Source: DASWHD01 sp036393335 (GTDB lineage Bacteria > CG2-30-53-67 > CG2-30-70-394). From it: a stretch of 5,448 bases of DNA. A model generated the notes under the pieces. The model saw only the letters and a list, made by a program, of their open reading frames with translations, was not told the origin of the DNA and ran no database searches. Where the stretch lies: the NCBI GenBank assembly GCA_036393335.1, contig DASWHD010000007.1:1-5448 (forward strand), given 5' to 3'. The position numbers were made by a program, and so were the translations under genes. Positions 1 to 5,448 of this stretch are shown one piece after another. Each line of letters begins with the position of its first letter. Position 1 is the stretch's first letter.

Positions 1-1
1 C

Positions 2-319
2 CCCGCCCTCACGGAACAGATCGGTCACCTTGAGGTAGTAAGTGCCGGCGGCGCTGAAGGTGTGGGTCAGGCGAGGGTCGAGGCCGTCCGTGTCGTCGTC
101 GCTGGCAAGGACCGTCGTGCCGTCGCGCGCCAGAAGGGTGAGATGGCCGTCCAGCTCCGAGCCCTCCGCCTCCGCGTCCACGTCGAAGGTGAGGCGCTGC
201 CCCGCGGCCACTGCGATACGGAACAGGTCGACGTCCGCCGCCTGGCCGATGACGCCGAACGCCGGATCGCCTGCGGCGAGGGGCGTGGCCGTGGCCACGG
301 TGTCGTTGGGCTCGCTATC
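2..319 (-). repeat. PPC domain copy 3 of the lipoprotein, runs to the window edge
   Basis: Residues about 525-630 repeat the PPC pattern: E527-P-N-D-T, A-D-V-D-L-F (552-557), D-G-L-D-P-R (602-607) and A-G-T-Y-Y-L-K-V (615-622). The module is nearly complete where the window ends. Whether more PPC copies or a catalytic domain follow cannot be seen. Confidence 0.8.
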
Positions 320-1891
320 GTCGGCGCCATAGTCGTGGCCCACGGTCAGCAGATACGGGCCGCCCAGCCCCGAGCCGCCGATGACCGCGATGAGGAGGTC
401 GCCGGCCGTGTCGGGCACCACGGTCAGACGGTCGTCGGCGGCCGGTCCCGTGGTCGCGTCGAGGTCGGTGCCCGGCTGTACCACCCGCAGGGTGGGCCGT
501 GCACCACTCCCGGCGGGAGCCACCGCCCTCACGAGCAGTGCCTCCCCCGCCGCCGCCACCACCCGGTAGTAGTCCACGTCGCCGCTGCCGAGGTGCGCGG
601 CGACCTCACCCCCGATGCCGATCGACGTCCCGGTCGCCTCCGTGTCGTTGGGCTCGCCGATCTCCAGGTCGCCTGCGGCGAGGGTCAGGGCATAGGTATA
701 GGTCGCGCCGCCCGCACCGCGCACGTCGCGCACCTCGACCCAGTAGGCCCCGGCCGCCGCGGCGAATCGGCGGATGCGGGGATCGAGCCCCGCCACGTCG
801 TCGGTCTGTGCCAGGAGGACGTGGCCGGGCCCGTACAGCAGGATCTCGGCATCCAGGGGTGAGCCGGCGGCCGCCGCCTCCAGATCGAGATGGAGATACT
901 GGCCGGCAGTCGCGGTGAACGCGAAGTTGTCCACGTCCCCCACCGTCCCGATCGCCGCCTCGATCCGGTCGCCCAACGCGACCGCGGCCGCCTGGGAGAG
1001 GGTATCGTTGGGCTCGAAGGCGGCGACTGCGCTCGCCGTTGGCGGATCCGAGTCACTCGCATCGAGGGGATCGCTCCCCTGGCCGACCTCGAGGCCGTCG
1101 CTCACCCCATCCCCGTCCGTGTCGGCGCGCAGGGAATCGGTGCCGCGGATCGCCTCCTCGGCGTCGGACAGGTGGTCGCCGTCGTCGTCGCTGTCGCTGT
1201 GGTTGCCGATACCGTCGCCGTCGGTGTCGGCCCACTCGCTCGGATCGTCGGGGAACGGGTCGGCCGCGTCCGCCACGCCGTCGCCGTCCCGATCCACGAC
1301 GGGCTTCACCACATCGGGCAGGCCATCGCCGTCCCGATCCGGCAAGGGCGGGCCGACCGTGTAGCCGGGGGTCGGGTCCCTGGCGTCCGGGACACCGTCG
1401 CCGTCGCTATCCAACTGTGCGAGGGGGTCGCGCTCGGCCTCGGCCCGACCATTGGCGCGAATCCGTACCCACCCCAGGGAGATCGTGGCACCGCGTCGCG
1501 TGGGCAATGCCCCGTCGGCGGTGGCGAGGGCGAGGATCGCGATCGGCTGCCCCTGGATCGCAAAGACGATCAGCACCCCCTCCTCCCCCACCGGGATCAC
1601 CAGGCGAAAGGCGCCGGACTCGTCGATGCGGCTCGGGCCGCCGACGATCGCCCGGGAGGTGAGGCCGAAGGCAAAGAGGTCGATGGCCGGCAGGGTCGCG
1701 GCCGGCAGGCGGGCGGCCACGGCGGCGGCGTCCACCTCGCCCACCGTGCCGGTGAGCTCGATGATGGCGGGGCTATGCGGCGCGGCGGACGTCGCTCCAT
1801 CCCCGCCGGAGCTCGATCCGCCACCACCGCCGCAGGCGGCAATAAGCCAACAGAGTGCGACGCATGCGAGGGAACCCAGCCGACTACCCAT
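2..1891 (-). CDS. Secreted lipoprotein with calcium-loop (TSP3-like) repeats and three PPC domains, partial (C-terminus beyond the left edge)
   Basis: The reading frame is open from an ATG at 1891 to the left edge, giving 630 codons without a stop. Residues 1-20 are a lipoprotein signal peptide (Arg4, a hydrophobic core, lipobox I-A-A-C with Cys20), followed by a Gly/Ser-rich tether. Residues about 43-150 look beta-rich and I cannot assign them to a family. Residues 161-265 hold six Asp-rich DxDGDG-type loops like thrombospondin type 3 repeats, which bind calcium in known families. Three PPC-like domains follow, each opening with E-P-N-D-T (residues 293, 413 and 527) and carrying a D-V-D-aromatic motif (about 319, 438 and 553). 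PPC domains are common in secreted proteins, often at the C-terminus of proteases. No catalytic domain is visible, so the function is unknown; a cell-surface structural or binding role is inferred. A GTG at 1897, two codons upstream, is an alternative start, and an in-frame TAG lies just beyond it. No clear Shine-Dalgarno sequence precedes either start. It is divergent from the helicase gene. Confidence 0.9.
   Translation of the reverse strand, partial: MGSRLGSLACVALCWLIAACGGGGGSSSGGDGATSAAPHSPAIIELTGTVGEVDAAAVAARLPAATLPAIDLFAFGLTSRAIVGGPSRIDESGAFRLVIPVGEEGVLIVFAIQGQPIAILALATADGALPTRRGATISLGWVRIRANGRAEAERDPLAQLDSDGDGVPDARDPTPGYTVGPPLPDRDGDGLPDVVKPVVDRDGDGVADAADPFPDDPSEWADTDGDGIGNHSDSDDDGDHLSDAEEAIRGTDSLRADTDGDGVSDGLEVGQGSDPLDASDSDPPTASAVAAFEPNDTLSQAAAVALGDRIEAAIGTVGDVDNFAFTATAGQYLHLDLEAAAAGSPLDAEILLYGPGHVLLAQTDDVAGLDPRIRRFAAAAGAYWVEVRDVRGAGGATYTYALTLAAGDLEIGEPNDTEATGTSIGIGGEVAAHLGSGDVDYYRVVAAAGEALLVRAVAPAGSGARPTLRVVQPGTDLDATTGPAADDRLTVVPDTAGDLLIAVIGGSGLGGPYLLTVGHDYGADDSEPNDTVATATPLAAGDPAFGVIGQAADVDLFRIAVAAGQRLTFDVDAEAEGSELDGHLTLLARDGTTVLASDDDTDGLDPRLTHTFSAAGTYYLKVTDLFREGG
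335..661 (-). repeat. PPC domain copy 2 of the lipoprotein, divergent
   Basis: Residues about 411-519 keep the opening E413-P-N-D-T and the G-D-V-D-Y-Y strand (437-442). The G-L-D-P-R turn and the following Y-Y/W strand seen in copies 1 and 3 are replaced by unrelated sequence, and the domain closes with P-Y-L-L-T-V (512-517). It is best read as a diverged PPC module. Confidence 0.7.
686..1021 (-). repeat. PPC domain copy 1 of the lipoprotein
   Basis: Residues about 291-402 form a pre-peptidase C-terminal-like beta-sandwich module. It shows the opening E293-P-N-D-T, then G-D-V-D-N-F (318-323), a G-L-D-P-R turn (368-372) and an A-G-A-Y-W-V-E-V strand (380-387). It closely parallels copy 3. 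Confidence 0.8.
1097..1411 (-). repeat. Six Asp-rich calcium-loop repeats (thrombospondin type 3-like) in the lipoprotein
   Basis: In the lipoprotein frame, loops start at residues 161, 185, 200, 222, 233 and 257. Five fit D-x-D-G-D-G-h-x-[DN]; the fifth (233-243) is changed to D-S-D-D-D-G-D and lengthened. Several are preceded or followed by D-P, as in the TSP3 spacer. In known families the Asp side chains coordinate calcium and stiffen the stalk. That role is inferred from the pattern. Confidence 0.85.
1832..1891 (-). other. Lipoprotein signal peptide with lipobox
   Basis: These codons give a short N-terminus with Arg4, a hydrophobic stretch with Val11 to Ile17, and the lipobox I17-A18-A19-C20. 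Cys20 would be lipidated and become the mature N-terminus. It is followed by a run of Gly and Ser, as is usual for tethered surface lipoproteins. Residue +2 is Gly, not Asp, so the E. coli inner-membrane retention rule would favour outer-membrane sorting. That rule may not hold in this organism. Confidence 0.85.
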
Positions 1892-1926
1892 CGGCACTAG
1901 ATCGGCAGTCGCCCGCTAATGCCCCA

Positions 1927-1954
1927 GCACCGGGGTGGGTCGGCCATCCGGTGC
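1927..1954. repeat. 7-bp inverted repeat, possible operator or leader hairpin
   Basis: GCACCGG (1927-1933) and CCGGTGC (1948-1954) are perfect reverse complements separated by 14 bases. A further copy of the CCGGTGC arm lies at 1994-2000. The dyad is 36 bp upstream of the lipoprotein start, so it would sit in that gene's promoter or leader. Binding by a regulator is only a guess. Confidence 0.35.
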
Positions 1955-2060
1955 GCACATTGCCGGTTTCATCCGCCGGCGGCCCGGCCGTTGCCGGTGC
2001 CCTGGATTTCTCTCCGGCCGCCACCCAAGATCCCTCCCCGAGCGTCGCCCCGTACGAGCA

Positions 2061-2102
2061 GCCGAAGGCCGAGAGCTAAAAGCTAATCGCTGAAGGCTAA
2101 GA
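2061..2102 (+). repeat. Tandem heptamer array, six units of consensus GCYRADV
   Basis: Six uninterrupted 7-base units begin at 2061, 2068, 2075, 2082, 2089 and 2096. Every unit starts with G-C-pyrimidine-purine-A, and the last two positions vary. The array stops one base before the GTG start of the helicase gene. Units 5 and 6 contribute the GAAGG ribosome-binding element and an in-frame TAA stop at 2098. The purine-rich, AT-richer units stand out from the GC-rich surroundings. Degenerate short tandem heptamers occur between genes in several bacterial groups; their function is generally unknown. Confidence 0.8.
2092..2096 (+). promoter_or_regulatory. Ribosome binding site of the helicase gene (GAAGG)
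   Basis: GAAGG lies 7 bases before the GTG at 2104, a normal spacing for a Shine-Dalgarno element. It falls across heptamer units 5 and 6. With the in-frame TAA at 2098-2100 it fixes GTG 2104 as the earliest possible start. Confidence 0.65.
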
Positions 2103-2103
2103 A

Positions 2104-4572
2104 GTGACCCATCTCCAGATCCCCGACCCCCTGCGGGACGAGATCGCCGGCCACATCGCGGCGGCCGACGGGTGCGAGGTCTTCTTCACCGCCACCACCG
2201 ACGCGAGCGGCGCCTTGGTGGCGGTGCAGGCCGTGGCGCGCGGCCACGCGACCGCCACCCCGGCAGTCACCCGCGGGCTACAGGCGGGGCAGGTGGTGCT
2301 CCACAACCACCCGAGCGGCGATCTCACCCCGTCGGACCCGGACATCGACATCGCCGCGCGCCTCGGCGATCTCGGGATCGGCTTCCTGATCGTCAACAAC
2401 CAGGTCACCGACTGGGTCACCGTCACCCGGCCCCACCATCCCGAGCCGGCGGTGGTGCTGGCGGTGGAGTGGATCGAAGGCTTCTTCGCCGCCGACGGCC
2501 GCCTGGCTGCCACCTTCGCCGCCTACGAGCCACGGCCACCCCAGGTGGCGATGGCCGCCGCCTTCGGCGAGGTGATCAACGCCGGCCGGCCGCGCCTGAT
2601 CGAGGCCGGAACCGGCACGGGCAAGTCGCTGGCGTACCTCGCCCCGGCGGCGCGCTGGGCGGTGGCCAACAAGAAGCGGGTGGTGGTGGCGACCCACACC
2701 ATCCACCTCCAGCAGCAGCTCGTGGCCAAGGACATCCCGCAGCTCGCCAAGGCCCTCGACTTTCCCATCACCGCGGTGCTGGTGAAGGGGCGGCGCAATT
2801 ACCTGTGCCGGCGCAAGCTGGCCGACATCGCCGCCCAGGCCGACCTGTTCGACGACGACGAGGCCCGCGCCCTGCGCGACCTCGCCGACTGGGCGCGCAC
2901 CACCCGCGACGGTTCGCTCGCCGACCTCCCCCAGCCGCCATCCGCCGCGGTGTGGGACAGGGTGGCGTCCGACGCCGACTCGACCCTGCGCGCCCGCTGC
3001 CCGTACTACGACGAGTGCTTCTTCTACCGCGCCCGGCGGCGGGCGGCGGCGGCCAACATCCTGGTGGCCAACCACGCCCTCCTGGCCTCCGACCTGGCGG
3101 TGCGCCTGGCGAGCGGCGACCACGAGTCGGCGGCGGTGCTGCCGCCGTTCGACCGGGTGGTTATCGACGAGGCCCACCACCTCGAGGAGAGCGCGGTGCG
3201 CCACTTCGGCAGCCAGGTGAGCCGGCTCGGCATCCTGCGGGTCCTCGGCCGCCTCCACCGGGACAAGGGGTTTCACCACCTCGGCCAGCTTCAGCGGGCG
3301 CTCGCCACCCTGCCGCCCTTCGCGGAGCAGGGGTCGCTCCTGGAGCAGGTGCGCGACGCCCTGCCCCAGGCAGTGGCCGACCAGCGCCACGCCCAGCGGG
3401 TTGGCTTCGACGACCTCCATTACCTCCTCTTCCCCACGAACGGCACAGACACCGTGGACCTCGACGGCCCGGCAGTCACGGCGCAGCGCCTCGCCCTCGA
3501 CCAGCTCCTCAAGATCCTCGCCGCCGGTCTCGACCAGCTCGCGCGCCAGATCCACCAGCTCCTGCGCCGCCTCGGCGGGCTGCCGCCGACCGTGGTGGAC
3601 GGGCTCGCCGCCGCCATGACCGATCTCGCAGGGGGAGTGAGCCGGCTCCAGCTCGCCGCCGAGCACCTTCTCGCCTGCGCCGGCGCGCGGCCCGACAACC
3701 GGGCGCGCTGGGCCGAAGGCCACCACTCCGCCCGGGTCCCGAACCTCACCCTGTGCTCGGTACCGGTGGAGCTGCGCGGCGAGCTCCACGAGGCCCTGTT
3801 CAAGCCCTATCCCGGCACCCTGCTCACCTCCGCCACCCTGTCCACGGGCAAGGGCTGCGAGTTCGTCGCCGACCGCCTCGGCCTCGTGCAGGCCGAAACC
3901 GTACCCGAGCCTCTCCCCGCCCTGGTCCTGCCCAGCCCCTTTGACTACCCGACCCAGCTCCGCATCTGCTGCCCCACGGACCTGCCGCCGGTGAACGACC
4001 CGAGGTTCGACGCCGCCGCCGCCCCCCTCCTCACCGAGCTGGCAACCCGCCATGGCGGCCGCATGCTGGTCCTCACGACCTCCTTCCGCCAGGTGCGCGC
4101 CCTCGCCGCCTTCCTGGAACCGGACCTCGCGGGCCACGGCATCACCGTCCTCACCCACGGCTCCGCCGACCGCCACCACCTCCTGGAGCGATTTCGCAGC
4201 GACGCCGGCTTCGTGCTCATCGCCACCGACTCCTTCTGGGAAGGGATCGACGTGGTGGGCCCGGCCCTGTCCACCGTGGTCGTCACCCGCCTGCCGTTTC
4301 GCGTCCCCGACACCCCGCTGGAGGTCGCCCGCGCCGAGGCCCTGCGCGCCCGCGGCCGCGACCCCTTCGTGCATTACTCGGTACCGGTGGCGGTCCTCAA
4401 GCTCCGCCAGGGCATCGGCCGCCTCATCCGCTCCCGCACCGACCGCGGCGAGGCCTGGATCCTCGACCACCGCCTCATCACCAAGGGCTATGGCCGCCGC
4501 TTCCGCGCCACCCTGCCCGTGGAGGTCGAGGCGGGGACGGCCGCGGAGCTGCTGGCGATCACCTCGCGCTGA
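2104..4572 (+). CDS. dinG: DinG-family ATP-dependent DNA helicase with N-terminal RadC-like JAB domain
   Basis: The 822-residue protein starts at GTG. Residues about 10-110 form a RadC-like JAB/JAMM domain with a complete metal-site pattern: Glu25, His67-x-His69, Ser77 and Asp80. The rest is an XPD/DinG-type superfamily 2 helicase, which unwinds DNA 5'-3' using ATP in characterised members. It has a Q-motif-like Y141...Q147, Walker A G-T-G-T-G-K-S (169-175), motif Ia (194-206), the DEAH box D355-E-A-H, motif III S-A-T (576-578), motif V D-S-F-W-E-G-I-D (709-716) and motif VI Q769-G-I-G-R-L-I-R. The leucine-rich insert at about 360-550 matches the arch-domain position. Fe-S ligands Cys235, Cys299 and Cys305 are present, but the fourth expected position is Thr294. 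All helicase motifs are intact, so it is probably an active repair or replication-conflict helicase. It is a single-gene unit, divergent from the lipoprotein gene and convergent with the DUF599 gene. Confidence 0.94.
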   Translation: MTHLQIPDPLRDEIAGHIAAADGCEVFFTATTDASGALVAVQAVARGHATATPAVTRGLQAGQVVLHNHPSGDLTPSDPDIDIAARLGDLGIGFLIVNNQVTDWVTVTRPHHPEPAVVLAVEWIEGFFAADGRLAATFAAYEPRPPQVAMAAAFGEVINAGRPRLIEAGTGTGKSLAYLAPAARWAVANKKRVVVATHTIHLQQQLVAKDIPQLAKALDFPITAVLVKGRRNYLCRRKLADIAAQADLFDDDEARALRDLADWARTTRDGSLADLPQPPSAAVWDRVASDADSTLRARCPYYDECFFYRARRRAAAANILVANHALLASDLAVRLASGDHESAAVLPPFDRVVIDEAHHLEESAVRHFGSQVSRLGILRVLGRLHRDKGFHHLGQLQRALATLPPFAEQGSLLEQVRDALPQAVADQRHAQRVGFDDLHYLLFPTNGTDTVDLDGPAVTAQRLALDQLLKILAAGLDQLARQIHQLLRRLGGLPPTVVDGLAAAMTDLAGGVSRLQLAAEHLLACAGARPDNRARWAEGHHSARVPNLTLCSVPVELRGELHEALFKPYPGTLLTSATLSTGKGCEFVADRLGLVQAETVPEPLPALVLPSPFDYPTQLRICCPTDLPPVNDPRFDAAAAPLLTELATRHGGRMLVLTTSFRQVRALAAFLEPDLAGHGITVLTHGSADRHHLLERFRSDAGFVLIATDSFWEGIDVVGPALSTVVVTRLPFRVPDTPLEVARAEALRARGRDPFVHYSVPVAVLKLRQGIGRLIRSRTDRGEAWILDHRLITKGYGRRFRATLPVEVEAGTAAELLAITSR
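2131..2433 (+). other. RadC-like JAB/JAMM domain of the helicase
   Basis: Residues about 10-110. The core signature H-N-H-P-S-G-D (67-73) followed by Ser77 and Asp80 fits the JAMM pattern H-x-H-x7-S-x2-D exactly, and Glu25 in C-E-V-F-F aligns with the R-E-x-F glutamate of RadC. The residues expected to hold zinc and activate water are therefore all present. The usual RadC D-H after this region is replaced by N-N-Q (98-100). Metal-dependent hydrolase activity is plausible but its substrate is unknown. Confidence 0.85.
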
Positions 4573-4699
4573 CGGTACCCACTACCGAGGCGGACGCCGC
4601 CCCAGACTTTGGCCGCCAACTCACCCGCATCCGATGACGCAGGGTCGTCGGGGGCACCTCAGCGATCGGCTTCTTGGCTGTGGGCATCGCGGGCTGCGC
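4573..4699. other. Convergent intergenic gap with no convincing terminator
   Basis: This 127-bp gap separates the 3' ends of the helicase and DUF599 genes. The only structures seen are a 5-bp stem with a 5-base loop (CGGTA at 4573-4577, TACCG at 4583-4587), starting right after the helicase stop, and a weak GGCAT/ATGCC pair (4683-4687, 4702-4706) that reaches into the DUF599 coding end. Neither has a T-run, so neither is a strong intrinsic terminator. Confidence 0.5.
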
Positions 4700-5437
4700 C
4701 TATGCCGCCTTCATGCCCACCGTGGTGGTAGCCTTGGGCGCGCGGATGGTGGCGATCTGTGGGCGGCTCTCCGCGGCCTCCGGCAGGCGATACCCCTCGG
4801 GCTTCGGCATGCGATCCACCTTGTAGAGGACGAAGACCAGCACCACCGACGCCGCCAGCATCAGATCCGGTCCGAATAGCCACAGGACCAGCGGCACGAG
4901 GAAGTAGTACGACCGCATTCCAATCAAGTAGGCGCGCGCCGCGCGATTGAGCTGCTCCGCGACACACTCCGGCCCAACCATCCTGTGCCGGAGCGCGAGG
5001 GGAACGTTGATCATGAAGCCCACGTGGTTGAAGAACCGGATGGAGATGACGAAGCTAAAGAACGCCACGAACAGGTCCACCAGCAACAGAATGAGCTTGA
5101 ACAGCCACAACTTCGGCCCGATCGCATCGCCAGTGCTCCATACGTGCCACGCCGTGCTGAGCTTGTCGCTCTGTCCGCTGAGGCTCAGCACGCCCATGAT
5201 CAACAGCACCGACGTCGACGCGAGGAACGTCGACGCCATCGTCAGGTTACGCAGTGTCTGAACGGCGAGGACATCTGGATCGCCACTCATCACGCTTCTC
5301 GTCCATGCCGCGCGCGCATAGTTCATGACGGACTGGAACGTATAGGAGGGATCACGCCGAAGCTGATAGGCCATATAAAAATGATATAGAGCCACGATCG
5401 CGGCAGAGCCGGCGAGCGACAGAAGGTCAAGGCGCAT
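4700..5437 (-). CDS. DUF599 family multi-pass membrane protein
   Basis: This 245-residue protein is recognised as DUF599, a family of uncharacterised inner-membrane proteins found in proteobacteria. Hydrophobic segments lie at residues about 5-24, 65-87, 110-133 and 177-206 (the last long enough for two passes around Gly189-Pro190). Family-like features are the R-N-L-T-M-A-S-T segment (63-70) leading into the second helix, and F-N-H-V-G-F (136-141) after the third. The C-terminal 35 residues are polar and probably disordered. It ends in TAG at 4700-4702. The ATG at 5437 gives a sensible first membrane helix, but only 11 bases lie upstream and none form a Shine-Dalgarno element. No in-frame stop is visible either, so the true start could lie beyond the right edge. 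Its GC content is lower than its neighbours. No biochemical function is known to me for the family. Confidence 0.87.
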   Translation of the reverse strand: MRLDLLSLAGSAAIVALYHFYMAYQLRRDPSYTFQSVMNYARAAWTRSVMSGDPDVLAVQTLRNLTMASTFLASTSVLLIMGVLSLSGQSDKLSTAWHVWSTGDAIGPKLWLFKLILLLVDLFVAFFSFVISIRFFNHVGFMINVPLALRHRMVGPECVAEQLNRAARAYLIGMRSYYFLVPLVLWLFGPDLMLAASVVLVFVLYKVDRMPKPEGYRLPEAAESRPQIATIRAPKATTTVGMKAA

Positions 5438-5448
5438 GGCGCCAATCG

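Larger units (their letters stand above)
1892..2103. promoter_or_regulatory. Divergent intergenic region between the lipoprotein and helicase genes
   Basis: This 212-bp gap must hold the control signals for both divergent genes. It contains a 7-bp inverted repeat (1927-1954), a perfect 10-bp palindrome CCGCCGGCGG (1973-1982), two copies of TTGCCGGT (1960-1967 and 1991-1998) and a heptamer array (2061-2102). I see no -35/-10 pair good enough to name as a promoter on either strand. The GC-rich repeats may partly be chance. Confidence 0.5.

Noticed and set aside
299..1015. Near-identical 13-15 base DNA repeats at about 299, 641 and 1001
   Set aside because: They encode the conserved E-P-N-D-T opening of each PPC module, so protein conservation explains them.
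62..1900. Two long plus-strand open frames (62-862 and 890-1900) opposite the lipoprotein gene
   Set aside because: Both are in codon register with the minus-strand lipoprotein frame and translate to Arg/Gly/Val-rich sequence without domains. The minus strand gives the lipobox, calcium loops and PPC motifs.
2061..2102. The heptamer array as a CRISPR array
   Set aside because: The units are 7 bases, contiguous and degenerate, without spacers, and no cas gene is nearby.
2172..3944. A 590-codon plus-strand frame inside the helicase gene
   Set aside because: It is a shifted frame of the helicase gene, rich in Arg, Pro and Gly, as expected from GC-rich codons read out of phase.
2278..4470. A 730-codon open frame on the minus strand opposite the helicase gene
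   Set aside because: It lies codon-on-codon antisense to the helicase frame, where GC-ending codons rarely give reverse stops. Its product is a low-complexity Gly/Ala/Glu/Val-rich sequence with no recognisable domain, while the plus strand encodes every helicase motif.
4573..4587. Short hairpin directly after the helicase stop as an intrinsic terminator
   Set aside because: The stem is only 5 bp and no T-run follows, so it does not meet the usual pattern.
4656..4760. A plus-strand hydrophobic stretch (reads like F-L-A-V-G-I-A-G-C) that resembles a lipoprotein signal peptide
   Set aside because: A TGA in the same frame at 4635-4637 precedes it, there is no ATG/GTG start with a ribosome binding site, and it runs into the antisense of the DUF599 gene. 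It is probably chance.

Overview
The window is a GC-rich stretch of bacterial chromosome with three protein genes and two intergenic gaps. No RNA gene, insertion sequence, CRISPR array or phage gene is visible. The exported lipoprotein with a lipobox, the DinG-type helicase and the DUF599 membrane protein suggest a Gram-negative bacterium. Very high GC and a RadC-like domain fused to DinG would fit the Desulfuromonadota/Myxococcota side (former Deltaproteobacteria) or a high-GC gammaproteobacterium. The sequence alone does not decide between them.

Layout: (1) Positions 2-1891, minus strand: the first 630 codons of a large secreted lipoprotein, cut off by the left window edge. It has a lipobox, a beta-rich N-terminal part, a calcium-loop (thrombospondin type 3-like) region of six Asp-rich loops, and three tandem PPC (bacterial pre-peptidase C-terminal) domains. 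(2) Positions 1892-2103: a 212-bp divergent intergenic region with a 7-bp inverted repeat and, directly before the next gene, six tandem copies of a degenerate heptamer. (3) Positions 2104-4572, plus strand: an 822-residue helicase made of an N-terminal RadC-like JAB/JAMM metal-site domain and a DinG/XPD-like superfamily 2 helicase. One of the four expected Fe-S cysteines is replaced by threonine. (4) Positions 4573-4699: a convergent gap with no convincing terminator. (5) Positions 4700-5437, minus strand: a DUF599 multi-pass membrane protein, clearly lower in GC than the rest.

The three genes do not form an operon. The lipoprotein and helicase genes diverge, and the helicase and DUF599 genes converge. 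Their likely roles (cell-surface calcium-binding scaffold, DNA repair helicase, unknown inner-membrane protein) do not suggest a shared pathway. The most interesting items are the helicase architecture with its altered Fe-S site and the heptamer array that supplies the helicase gene's translation start region. No convincing new multi-gene system is visible.
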